From Nitrospirota bacterium (GTDB taxonomy: Bacteria > Nitrospirota_A > Leptospirillia > Leptospirillales > Leptospirillaceae), in assembly GCA_021844645.1 (NCBI GenBank), contig JAKBTA010000075.1, positions 1-6,253 of the forward strand: 6,253 nt of DNA, in the 5' to 3' direction. Below are positions 1-5,803 of the stretch, piece by piece. The notes below the pieces were generated by a model. That model was given only the letters and a program-made list of their open reading frames with translations, had not been told where the DNA came from and made no database searches. A program made the position numbers and the translations under genes. Numbering within the stretch: the stretch's first letter is position 1; every line of letters starts with the position of its first letter.

Positions 1-2
1 CG

Positions 3-21
3 CTTTTTTGATAGAAAAAAG
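3..21. repeat. AT-rich 7-bp inverted repeat
   Basis: Seen directly: CTTTTTT, a 5-base spacer GATAG, then AAAAAAG, a perfect inverted repeat. It lies about 235 bases beyond the stop of the minus-strand SRPBCC gene. There is no GC stem, so it is not a convincing terminator on either strand. No function is assigned. The rest of bases 1-255 shows no gene with a usable ribosome binding site and no recognisable RNA. Confidence 0.3.
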
Positions 22-255
22 AATCAGTTGCATAAAATCAGACGATGAAGTTTTCGGGTAAAGACATCCGATTACACCCCTTCACACCCCCCAAAAGTCC
101 GGAACTTCTTTCACAAACGGGAGATATGCCCATTCCATCTCCTGGATTTCTGGAGAGTCGATTACCGTTGATACAAACAGACCCATTGCTCAAAAGATAA
201 AGACAAATTGGCTTTGCCTTCGCTTTTCCAAAATTTCGCTCTTTTCCCGGATCCA

Positions 256-699
256 TTATTTTTCAAGTGTTTCTGCACGTTTTTTCAGTGCATGGTTCAT
301 GGATTCGAAGCCTTGACGAACACGCTCGTACCAATGAAGTCCCATGAATAGGGGCAAAAAACCTGTAAAGCGCTCGGAATGCTCGAACCGGATCGCTCCA
401 TTGCTCTCTGGAATCAGCCGGAATGAGTGCTCTCCAGCGAAGAGAGCAGAAATACCAAAGGTTCCAACCCACCGGAATTCCCGTTCGGGTGTCATCGCGA
501 TGAGAATAGGAGAGAAAGACATCGGCCGGCGTCCAGGCAAACGCACAGCGACGTCCAATCGTTTCCCGACCGTAAGAGAGCCAGATACCCGTACTACCAG
601 GGGATTCCACTCTGGGTACCGGGGAAGATCAATCAATATCCGCCAGATATCAGCGACAGGAGCGTGGATGTCGATCATTGTCTCAATGTCTCGTGCCAT
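256..699 (-). CDS. SRPBCC (START-like, polyketide cyclase/dehydrase type) family protein
   Basis: A 147-residue protein of the SRPBCC helix-grip superfamily, whose members form a deep hydrophobic pocket for lipids, polyketides or other small hydrophobes. What shows this: an opening beta strand and HAPVADIWRILIDLPRYPEWNP at about residues 12-33 (first strand, helix and the W-P turn), a pocket sheet at 43-85, the FAGEHSFRL / IRFEHSERF strand pair at 87-111 with the typical F.G motif at 111-113, and a long C-terminal amphipathic helix at 119-146. It has full family length and no signal peptide, so it should be cytosolic. The start at 699 is preferred over an in-frame ATG at 741 because AAGGAG lies 7 bases before it and because the domain begins at once. 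It is the third gene of the tetR-hydrolase operon, 57 bases after the hydrolase; that gap holds a palindrome like the one before tetR, so it may also have its own promoter. Family is confident; ligand and any enzymatic activity are unknown. Confidence 0.88.
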   Translation of the reverse strand: MARDIETMIDIHAPVADIWRILIDLPRYPEWNPLVVRVSGSLTVGKRLDVAVRLPGRRPMSFSPILIAMTPEREFRWVGTFGISALFAGEHSFRLIPESNGAIRFEHSERFTGFLPLFMGLHWYERVRQGFESMNHALKKRAETLEK

Positions 700-706
700 G
701 CAGGAT

Positions 707-712
707 CTCCTT
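707..712 (-). promoter_or_regulatory. Ribosome binding site that sets the SRPBCC start at 699
   Basis: On the minus strand AAGGAG stands 7 bases before the ATG at 699. The alternative in-frame ATG at 741 has nothing comparable before it, and would add 14 residues ahead of the conserved first strand of the domain. Confidence 0.8.
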
Positions 713-733
713 ACATCTTTTAAAAGTTGATTG

Positions 734-749
734 GTAAGCAATTGATAAC
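734..749. promoter_or_regulatory. Putative TetR operator, site B (upstream of SRPBCC)
   Basis: The plus strand reads GTAAGCAATTGATAAC, an imperfect 16-bp palindrome (12 of 16 positions symmetric). It matches the palindrome before the tetR gene (2375-2390, read on the minus strand) at 13 of 16 positions. On the minus strand a TTGACC hexamer (760-755) stands exactly 5 bases before it; the tetR copy has TTGTTC at the same distance. It lies in the 57-base gap between hydrolase and SRPBCC genes. Inference: a second binding site for the operon's TetR protein controlling an internal promoter. The -10 element is poor (TTACCA at 17-base spacing), so promoter activity is not certain. Confidence 0.45.
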
Positions 750-756
750 TTTCAGG

Positions 757-1743
757 TCAAAAAATTTTCGGCCTTTCCATGCGAGCCTTGATTTCCCTAA
801 GAATAACCGCAAACCGCTCTGGCTCCTCATCATGTGGCAGGTGAGCGGACGATTCGAACCAGAAGAGTTCCTTTCCGAGAGGTGCTTTCAATAAAGCATG
901 GTAGCGCTGCAAAATAACCGGAGGGGCAACAGCATCACGTCGTCCCTGACAGAAAAATACGGGAACATCCAGAGAAGGAACCTGACGGAAAAGGTCCAGG
1001 TCTTTCATCGATGGAAGAAGAGAATCCTGGGTAAGGGAGATCCCACTGAGTGCCTGCAAAGCCTCGCGCCATGTATAGTTCGGAGAAGAAAAAAGACGCC
1101 AGAGATTTTTCCTGAGGAGCGAAGAAAAGTGTTCACGACGGTGAATGCCCCCGAACTCGGTCATCCATTTCGCTCGTTCCATGAAATCCTTGCTCTCCAT
1201 GTAAGGAGGGGGGCCAATACGTTCCAGCGCTTGCAAAGCTTTCCGGTTCTTTCTCACACTCGCCTGTTGCCAGACAAAGTCATGGGCCATCGCATCGCTT
1301 TCCTCGATCCGGACATCCATACCTACCCCGATCAGGGCACGGATCCCTTCCGGAGCCCGATACGCTGCAAGGGCGGCAAGACTTGCCCCCAGAGAAAATC
1401 CGAGCAGATAGACAGACTCGACTTCCAGACGCTTTCGAAGCACAACAACCATCTCCTCTACATCGAGGACAAGACGATCCAGGGGCTGAGACCCGAAAGA
1501 GACATCCCGGTGGAACGATTTCCCGCACCCCCGCAGATCCCAGTAGACAACCCGGAATGACTCTTCCCATTTCAACCGCTCTTCCAAAGCATCGGCTTCA
1601 TGGATTACAGGGAATCCCGGGCCGGCCTGAATGATCAGGAGAACCGGGAGACTCGGCTCCTTTCCCCGCACAAGGATCCACTGATCATCGTCTCCCAAAC
1701 GCACTCGCTCGAATAGACGGACAGAATGCTCGGCTCCAGTCAT
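757..1743 (-). CDS. Alpha/beta hydrolase, proline iminopeptidase-like
   Basis: A 328-residue alpha/beta-hydrolase-fold enzyme, expected to be a cytosolic serine hydrolase acting on an ester, amide or peptide bond; the substrate cannot be read from sequence. The visible family marks, in order: the oxyanion-loop region QAGPGFP at 39-45, VVYWDLRGCGKS at 65-76 (the D-RG-G-S block of prolyl iminopeptidase-like members), the nucleophile elbow GFSLG at 115-119 with Ser117, a helical cap at about 145-255, the acid turn CQGRRDAVAP with Asp270, and SSAHLPHDEEPERF with His301. The triad is thus complete (S117, D270, H301). Oddity: classic prolyl iminopeptidases have HGGPG where this has QAGPG, so an aminopeptidase role is less likely than a generic esterase. 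The ATG shares one base with the tetR stop (TAATG) and GGGAG lies 6 bases before it, so translation is probably coupled. Its pairing with a TetR gene suggests induction by a small ligand. Confidence 0.9.
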   Translation of the reverse strand: MTGAEHSVRLFERVRLGDDDQWILVRGKEPSLPVLLIIQAGPGFPVIHEADALEERLKWEESFRVVYWDLRGCGKSFHRDVSFGSQPLDRLVLDVEEMVVVLRKRLEVESVYLLGFSLGASLAALAAYRAPEGIRALIGVGMDVRIEESDAMAHDFVWQQASVRKNRKALQALERIGPPPYMESKDFMERAKWMTEFGGIHRREHFSSLLRKNLWRLFSSPNYTWREALQALSGISLTQDSLLPSMKDLDLFRQVPSLDVPVFFCQGRRDAVAPPVILQRYHALLKAPLGKELFWFESSAHLPHDEEPERFAVILREIKARMERPKIF

Positions 1744-2366
1744 TAGAATCTCCCTTCTTTTTGGCTGAGGGCCCGTTCAAGAAGATCTTTTATAGATTCC
1801 CTCCATTTGAGCGCAGGGGGTTCGCATTCCTGAAAATACAGCATGCGGGCAAACTGGCTCAGAAGACCAATCGTCAGAGAAGCCAGAAGATCGGTACTCT
1901 CCTCCGGATCGACAGTCCCTTCTGCCTTCCCCTTCTCGATCCATTGTCTCAGCAATCCGAGAAGGGGATTGAGCCGCGTTTTCGAGCTGGCCTGCGGCCA
2001 GAAAAGACGCAGGTTCTCATGAACATAGATCACGGCATCAAGGTTCTGGTCCAAAAACCGAATGTAGCGGTCCACCAGAGCGTTAAGGTCTTCATGGAAA
2101 GTTTGTTGAGGATCCATGGATTCCTGTACGCTCATGACCAGCGTTCCGTAGCAGCGTTCGAAAAGGTGGATCGCCAGGGTGTTCTTGCTCTCGAAGAACT
2201 TATAGAGCACGGTATTGCTATAACCCGTAGCTGCCGCAATATCCCTGAGACTGGTCTCGCAGAGACCATCCCGGACAAACAGGCGCAAAGCCTCCAGCAA
2301 GATGGCCTGTCTTGAAGGCGGATCATCGGGCGATGCGAGAGGTATAAGGGAGTATTCTGTGACCAT
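1743..2366 (-). CDS. TetR/AcrR family transcriptional regulator (first of two)
   Basis: A 207-residue TetR-type repressor. The N-terminal DNA-binding domain covers about residues 18-65: SRQAILLEALRLF is helix 1, then TSLRDIAAATGYSNTVLYKFFESK (39-61) is the helix-turn-helix with the characteristic Y-F-SK ending. Residues 85-200 form the all-helical ligand-binding and dimerisation domain, which I cannot place in a subfamily. It is the first gene of a minus-strand operon with the alpha/beta hydrolase (one-base overlap) and SRPBCC gene. A 16-bp palindrome ends 8 bases before the start codon, so self-repression is likely. No Shine-Dalgarno sequence precedes the ATG at 2366, and if the weak -35/-10 pair noted with the palindrome is right, transcription would begin at or next to the ATG, making the message leaderless. 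Family is confident; ligand unknown. Confidence 0.92.
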   Translation of the reverse strand: MVTEYSLIPLASPDDPPSRQAILLEALRLFVRDGLCETSLRDIAAATGYSNTVLYKFFESKNTLAIHLFERCYGTLVMSVQESMDPQQTFHEDLNALVDRYIRFLDQNLDAVIYVHENLRLFWPQASSKTRLNPLLGLLRQWIEKGKAEGTVDPEESTDLLASLTIGLLSQFARMLYFQECEPPALKWRESIKDLLERALSQKEGRF

Positions 2367-2374
2367 GTCGTTAG

Positions 2375-2390
2375 GTTATCAGATGCTAAC
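2375..2390. promoter_or_regulatory. Putative TetR operator, site A, with overlapping weak promoter
   Basis: The plus strand reads GTTATCAGATGCTAAC, a 16-bp palindrome symmetric at 12 positions. A longer overlapping pair, GTTAG (2370-2374) and CTAAC (2386-2390), also exists. On the minus strand TTGTTC (2401-2396), a 17-base spacer and TAACCT (2378-2373) form a weak sigma70-like promoter that the palindrome overlaps; its predicted start is about 2366, the first base of the tetR ATG. A related copy lies at 734-749. Binding by the adjacent TetR protein is inferred from position and symmetry. Confidence 0.5.
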
Positions 2391-2405
2391 TCAAAGAACA
2401 AGAGA

Positions 2406-2426
2406 GCGGTTAACAATCACAACCGC
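2406..2426 (-). terminator. Possible weak terminator hairpin after the MarR gene
   Basis: On the minus strand GCGGTT, a 9-base loop and AACCGC form a perfect 6-bp stem 25 bases past the marR stop, followed by a mixed T-rich stretch (TCTCTTGTTCTTTG) rather than a clean T run. It could end the SRPBCC-EVE-MarR transcript before the tetR promoter. The same inverted repeat could instead be a protein-binding site: its GTTAACAAT (2409-2417) resembles half of the TetR palindrome. Confidence 0.3.
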
Positions 2427-2451
2427 ATCGGCTCATTATTGAAAGAACGGC

Positions 2452-2913
2452 TCAGGCTTTTGTAATCAAACGGAGCAATTCCCTGTTTAAAGCCTTGCGC
2501 CCCTCTCCTTTCTCACCAAAAAATGTGTCATCAACATCTTCAACGACCGGGAGGGCAGCTACCGTCACATCCCGCCCGGTTTGAGTCAATTCCAATATTT
2601 TGGCACGCGTATCGGTCGGATGAGAACGGCGAAGGAGGAGCCCGCGCACTTCCAGTGCACGCAAAACCTGAGAGGTCATCATGACGTCCAGTTTCGAATG
2701 GTGGGCAAGCATGACCTGCGTGACATGCTTCTCTCTGGCAGAAAGCCATAGAAGGCCCGCCAGCAAGACAAACTGGACCTGAGTGAGCCCATACGGTTTC
2801 AATTGCCTAGCGATGGCTCGTTGCCATAGCGTCGTAATCTGCCAGATCAGAAAACCTGTACTGTCATTGGCTTCTTTTTCAGAAAACGGCCACTCTGCTT
2901 TTGTACTACCCAT
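2452..2913 (-). CDS. MarR family winged-helix transcriptional regulator
   Basis: A 153-residue MarR-type regulator, normally a dimeric repressor released by phenolic or other small ligands or by oxidation. Seen: dimerisation helix TGFLIWQITTLWQRAIARQL at about 19-38, then LTQVQFVLLAGLLWL (43-57), the helix-turn-helix VTQVMLAHHSKLDVMMTSQVL (64-84) and the wing LLLRRSHPTDTRAKILELTQTG (92-113) with the hallmark D101-x-R103, followed by the C-terminal dimerisation helices (116-153). The start at 2913 is chosen over an in-frame ATG at 2940 because GGAGG lies 9 bases before it and the gene then overlaps the EVE-gene stop by 8 bases (ATGGGTAG). It closes the SRPBCC-EVE-MarR operon. An AT-rich palindrome at that operon's promoter is a natural candidate for its own binding site. 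No cysteine is present, so direct thiol sensing is unlikely. Confidence 0.92.
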   Translation of the reverse strand: MGSTKAEWPFSEKEANDSTGFLIWQITTLWQRAIARQLKPYGLTQVQFVLLAGLLWLSAREKHVTQVMLAHHSKLDVMMTSQVLRALEVRGLLLRRSHPTDTRAKILELTQTGRDVTVAALPVVEDVDDTFFGEKGEGRKALNRELLRLITKA

Positions 2914-3337
2914 CCAGTTTAACCTCCATGGCTTTTGCAATCAGCAGAAAATCCTCTTCAGTCATTTCGATGTGCCCAGTGCGGAAAGGATACCCCCAAT
3001 GCTCGGTGTCCCGGATAAAAGACAGATTCGCTATCAGGGAATGAATATGGACAGGCCTGCATTTTAAATACTCGACATCGCGCCGAAAGGGAAGAAAGTC
3101 GTGAGACATGGGATATTGGTAAATATTCTCCCCTATGATTCTGCCTATAGCGGTGAACATTTGCAGAGGTTCCCTTTCATTGGTCTCCGTTTTCGGGGAA
3201 TAATAGACAAGCCAGTCACCCACCCTCATCCGATGAAGCGGAGCGGCCTTGCCGTGGCACAACTGAGCAAATCCCTCCGCCCTTCCCCATTTCACGTGAG
3301 ACCAAGATGCCACCCCGATCCAGTATCGCACCCTCAT
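2906..3337 (-). CDS. EVE domain-containing protein (UPF0310 type)
   Basis: A 143-residue stand-alone EVE-domain protein. EVE domains share the PUA-like fold with YTH domains and several bind modified nucleobases in DNA or RNA; the role of the short stand-alone UPF0310-type members is not settled. Diagnostic blocks seen: YWIGVASWSHV (5-15), EGFAQLCHGKAAPL (21-34), RMRVGDWLVYYSPKT (36-50), PLQMFTAIGRIIG (57-69), FRRDVEYL (84-91) and the closing HWGYPFRTGHIEMTEEDF (113-130). The length is that of the whole family unit, with no fused nuclease or other partner. The ATG overlaps the upstream SRPBCC stop by four bases (ATGA) and has only a weak Shine-Dalgarno, implying translational coupling. The 3' end carries the ribosome binding site of marR. 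Family assignment is firm; what modified base, if any, it reads is unknown. Confidence 0.9.
   Translation of the reverse strand: MRVRYWIGVASWSHVKWGRAEGFAQLCHGKAAPLHRMRVGDWLVYYSPKTETNEREPLQMFTAIGRIIGENIYQYPMSHDFLPFRRDVEYLKCRPVHIHSLIANLSFIRDTEHWGYPFRTGHIEMTEEDFLLIAKAMEVKLDG
2923..2927 (-). promoter_or_regulatory. Ribosome binding site that sets the MarR start at 2913
   Basis: GGAGG on the minus strand, 9 bases before the ATG at 2913 and inside the last codons of the EVE gene. The upstream in-frame ATG at 2940 has no such element. Confidence 0.7.
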
Positions 3338-3768
3338 TCAAGCTGCCCGGCAAGGCTTGAACATTTCTCAAGGGTCTCCTTCAATGTTTTTTGGATACCA
3401 CGTCCAATCAGTAGGGCAAACAAAGGACTTAACCACCCATGCATCTCGATACGAACGCTGATTTTCCCACCCTTCCCCGGAGAGTCTTCGGGCGAATAGG
3501 TGTGTATAAAATCCATACAGGTCAGGGGCAGAAAGGAGCGGTTCGTGAAACCCCGTTTTTTTTGGACCTCCAGCATGACAAAATTCACCATGGGCTCACC
3601 AACTGGTTTCAATTGCCCCCTGCTTCCTGCCTCAAACGGCCCATCCAGAGTGACCCATTCCAATCCTTCGTCCCAATGATTCCACTCGTGGGGTCGGGAC
3701 CAGAGTGCCCAAACCTGTTCTGCATTAGCTGTAGTCGGAATCGTTTCTTCATACCTCCATGTCAGCAT
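3334..3768 (-). CDS. SRPBCC (START-like) family protein, second copy
   Basis: A 144-residue SRPBCC protein, unrelated in close sequence to the one at 256-699. Seen: first strand WRYEETIPTTANAEQVW (4-20), the helix and W-turn ALWSRPHEWNHWDEGLEWV (21-39), LDGPFEAGSRGQLKP (41-55), which is the typical edge-strand block of this family, a central sheet to about 110, and a long C-terminal helix LSPLFALLIGRGIQKTLKETLEKC (113-136) that closes the pocket. It would bind a hydrophobic small molecule or lipid in the cytosol; no catalytic residues can be assigned. GGAGG lies 5 bases before the ATG, and a good sigma70-like promoter plus a long palindrome stand just upstream. First gene of the SRPBCC-EVE-MarR operon, sharing an ATGA overlap with the EVE gene. 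Family is confident, ligand unknown. Confidence 0.87.
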   Translation of the reverse strand: MLTWRYEETIPTTANAEQVWALWSRPHEWNHWDEGLEWVTLDGPFEAGSRGQLKPVGEPMVNFVMLEVQKKRGFTNRSFLPLTCMDFIHTYSPEDSPGKGGKISVRIEMHGWLSPLFALLIGRGIQKTLKETLEKCSSLAGQLE

Positions 3769-3780
3769 CTGATCCTCCAG

Positions 3781-3813
3781 TAGTAATTACATATATTATA
3801 TATATGATTACTA
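3781..3813. promoter_or_regulatory. 33-bp AT-rich palindrome, putative operator of the SRPBCC-EVE-MarR operon
   Basis: Two 16-base arms around a single central T (3797) match at 14 of 16 positions; the outer seven bases (TAGTAAT / ATTACTA) and inner six (ATATAT / ATATAT) are perfect. It spans the -10 hexamer and predicted transcription start of the promoter at 3810-3838 and stops 12 bases before the SRPBCC start codon. Such placement would let a bound protein block the promoter. The operon's own MarR protein is the likeliest binder, since MarR sites are usually AT-rich inverted repeats; this is inference. Confidence 0.55.
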
Positions 3814-3838
3814 TATCTCAGTGGGACCTTTGTTTCAA
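3810..3838 (-). promoter_or_regulatory. Sigma70-like promoter of the SRPBCC-EVE-MarR operon
   Basis: On the minus strand TTGAAA (3838-3833, five of six consensus), a 17-base spacer and TATAGT (3815-3810, five of six) give the best promoter in the window. The predicted start near 3803 leaves a leader of about 35 bases containing the right side of the palindrome and the GGAGG ribosome site (3778-3774). Another TATAAT at 3800-3795 has no -35 partner at proper distance. Confidence 0.65.
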
Positions 3839-3918
3839 CAGGAGATCATTGGGCCAGGAGAAAATCTTTCTTGGAAGCAAATCCCCCTTGGTCACAATCG
3901 TTTTTTTACCTATTGAAT

Positions 3919-3932
3919 ATAGACCGGTCTAT
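3919..3932. promoter_or_regulatory. Perfect 14-bp palindrome, putative operator of the second TetR
   Basis: ATAGACCGGTCTAT is fully symmetric and ends 5 bases before the tetR ATG at 3938. The TAGACC/GGTCTA half-sites resemble those reported for the TetR-family repressor NemR of E. coli, but with no spacer between them. Self-binding by the TetR protein encoded next to it is the natural reading. It occupies the place where a Shine-Dalgarno sequence would be expected. The rest of the 169-base divergent region (3769-3937) holds the opposite promoter and palindrome and an otherwise featureless stretch. Confidence 0.6.
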
Positions 3933-3937
3933 CTATT

Positions 3938-4558
3938 ATGATTGCACTCATGAAAAAGCCCATTCATCCAGGAAAGACTCCCTCAAATGTTGTCCGGACC
4001 CGTATTCTCGAAACGGCCGCCAATCTTTTTTATCTTCATGGGATCTCCAATGTCGGGATTAATGAGGTCATCGGAAAAGCCGGTGTAGCCAGAATGTCCC
4101 TCTACCATCACTATTCTTCCAAGGACGATCTTATTCTGGCTGTGCTCGACCATATCTCTGCCCAAAGGGCCGAGATAATCGGGAACGCCCTTTCCGGATA
4201 CCACACCCCGGAGACCCGGCTTATGGCTATATTCCTGATCCTGAAGGAAACCGTCCATGAAGAGACCTTCCGGGGATGCGCATTTATCAACGCGGCAATA
4301 GAAAGGGCAAAACCGGAAGATCCCATCCACGCAAGGGTTGCCAAACACAAGAGAATGATTCAGGAAATCTTTCTCAAACTGGCAAAGGAAGCGGGAGCAG
4401 ACAATCCGGACCTTCTAGCCCGGCAATTGATGATCCTTTGGGACGGTGCGATCACACAGTCCTACATTCATCAGGATCCGGAAATCGTTTCTTTTGCAGT
4501 GGATGCCGCCAGAAAACTGATTGCAGCGAGCCTTCGGGAAAAACAGGAAGATTCATGA
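3938..4558 (+). CDS. TetR/AcrR family transcriptional regulator (second of two)
   Basis: A 206-residue TetR-type repressor. Helix 1 is at about 20-34 (RTRILETAANLFYLHG) and the helix-turn-helix runs INEVIGKAGVARMSLYHHYSSKDDL (41-65), with the classic YHHY-SKDDL ending. The C-terminal domain contains RGCAFINAAIE (112-122), a block common in a large branch of TetR regulators that control drug and electrophile exporters; Cys114 is its conserved cysteine. In-frame ATGs occur at 3938 and 3950, and a stop at 3920-3922 rules out a longer form. Neither ATG has a Shine-Dalgarno sequence. A perfect palindrome ends 5 bases before the first, so autoregulation is likely. It overlaps the MFS gene by ATGA, making the transporter the probable main target. 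Divergent from the SRPBCC-EVE-MarR operon, whose promoter could also be affected. Confidence 0.92.
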   Translation: MIALMKKPIHPGKTPSNVVRTRILETAANLFYLHGISNVGINEVIGKAGVARMSLYHHYSSKDDLILAVLDHISAQRAEIIGNALSGYHTPETRLMAIFLILKETVHEETFRGCAFINAAIERAKPEDPIHARVAKHKRMIQEIFLKLAKEAGADNPDLLARQLMILWDGAITQSYIHQDPEIVSFAVDAARKLIAASLREKQEDS

Positions 4559-5760
4559 AACCTACCTCCTTCACAGACTTTCTCCCGTCCGGGCTTCTGG
4601 GGCTCGGAACGGCCGTCGCTCTCGGGTTTTCCCGATTCGATTACGCTCTCATTCTTCCTTCCATGAAAAGAGATCTTGCTCTAAACTTCACTGAAGCCGG
4701 ATGGTTGAATACAAGCAATGCGATCGGGTATCTCTTGGGATCTATCGTAGCGAAACCGCTGATCGGGCACTTTGGAGTTCGGATGATTTTCCGTTTCGGA
4801 TTGATCCTGACTTCAAGTGCTGTTCTGACAACAGGGCTTTTCCATGCCTACATCCCACTTCTTCTTCTCCGGGTTCTGGCCGGAGTCTTCGGAGCGCTCT
4901 CCTTTATCTGCGGGGGCGTTTTGGCCGCGGGCTTGTTTCCGGGGAATGCAGGGCGGACGGCCGTCTCGATTTCAATTTACATGGCGGGAGGAGGTCTCGG
5001 GATCCTGCTGTCCGGACTGACAATCCCAATGGCCCTATCCCGCTGCGACGATAATTGCTGGCCGTGGATTTGGATAGGGTTAGGAGTCGCGAGCTTTTTA
5101 TTCACCGTTTTTTCTTGGTCCAGTGCCCACAGATCACAACTGCAAGGAGCCGTTCATCAAGGAAAGTCCTCCTGGAAAATCGGCTCCTTTGTTCCGCTTT
5201 TAACCGGATATTTCCTATTTGGGGCCGGTTACATCATTTATATGACCTACATTATCGCCTGGGTCCGGGAAAGTGGACGTTCGGTAGAAGAAGTTTCCTT
5301 TTTCTGGGCACTCCTGGGTGTGGCAGTCATCGTATCTCCGCCCATATGGAAAAGAGTTCTGAGCGGTTGGAGGGGGGGCAGGCCGATGGGAGTAGCTATA
5401 GGCATAACGGCATTGGGAAGTCTGATTCCTCTTTTTTCGACCTCCTTTTTTTCAATGATCGTTTCGGCTATATTTTTCGGTCTTGCCTTCCTCAACGTCC
5501 CGGCAACGATGACGACCTTTCTGCAAAGATCCCTTCCTCAGTCGCATTGGGGAAGCTCGATCGCATTTTTCACCTTGATTTTCTCTCTGGGTCAGATTAT
5601 TGGTCCAGTTGTTGGAGGGTGGATCGCCGATCGGGAGGGAATACTTTCCGCAGGCCTGATGTTTTCTTTTATCAGCCTGTTTGCGGGGGCATCTGTCGCC
5701 GTTTTCCAACAGGAGATTCAGCAGCGGCAGGGGGAGGCGACAGATATGAAAACCCTTTAA
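4555..5760 (+). CDS. MFS transporter, YbfB/YjiJ (MFS_4) type
   Basis: A 401-residue inner-membrane protein with about 12 hydrophobic segments, near residues 12-33, 49-70, 77-95, 99-126, 137-159, 169-189, 210-234, 247-266, 278-296, 298-320, 334-356 and 364-385, and a central cytosolic loop at 190-209. The N-terminus (LGFSRFDYALILPSMKRDL at 23-41, then WLNTSNAIGYLLGS at 50-63) has the pattern of the YbfB/YjiJ branch of the major facilitator superfamily. Members are predicted secondary transporters, mostly with unknown substrates. The reading frame stays open upstream to 4276, but the real start is 4555: its ATG overlaps the tetR stop by four bases (ATGA), AGGAAG precedes it, and the protein then has normal length. 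Co-expression with the TetR gene suggests ligand-induced efflux. No clear hairpin terminator follows. Confidence 0.9.
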   Translation: MKPTSFTDFLPSGLLGLGTAVALGFSRFDYALILPSMKRDLALNFTEAGWLNTSNAIGYLLGSIVAKPLIGHFGVRMIFRFGLILTSSAVLTTGLFHAYIPLLLLRVLAGVFGALSFICGGVLAAGLFPGNAGRTAVSISIYMAGGGLGILLSGLTIPMALSRCDDNCWPWIWIGLGVASFLFTVFSWSSAHRSQLQGAVHQGKSSWKIGSFVPLLTGYFLFGAGYIIYMTYIIAWVRESGRSVEEVSFFWALLGVAVIVSPPIWKRVLSGWRGGRPMGVAIGITALGSLIPLFSTSFFSMIVSAIFFGLAFLNVPATMTTFLQRSLPQSHWGSSIAFFTLIFSLGQIIGPVVGGWIADREGILSAGLMFSFISLFAGASVAVFQQEIQQRQGEATDMKTL

Positions 5761-5803
5761 CTGGATAATTTATGTGATAGGAATTCCCTCAAGGCTGTAT
5801 TAA

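Noticed and set aside
82..186. 34-codon minus-strand frame (starts MGLFVSTVIDSPEI)
   Set aside because: It reads somewhat more like a protein than the 72-codon frame, but it is short, lacks a ribosome site and has no recognisable relative; possibly a gene remnant.
38..256. 72-codon minus-strand frame starting inside the SRPBCC stop (TAATG)
   Set aside because: The overlap looks like coupling, but there is no Shine-Dalgarno, the peptide is rich in Gly, Ser, Asn and Cys without domain pattern, and it resembles no family I know.
898..1560. 220-codon plus-strand frame opposite the hydrolase
   Set aside because: Shadow of the hydrolase gene: the opposite strand has a complete catalytic triad and family motifs, this one has none.
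2429..2454. Direct repeat CGGCTCA twice, 19 bases apart
   Set aside because: Only seven bases, one copy overlaps the marR stop codon, and no further copies were seen; no sign of a CRISPR or mobile-element end.
4276..4554. 93-codon upstream extension of the MFS frame
   Set aside because: It lies inside the tetR gene in another frame, encodes a polar Gly/Ser/Arg-rich peptide, and the ATGA-overlapping start with a ribosome site gives a normal MFS length.
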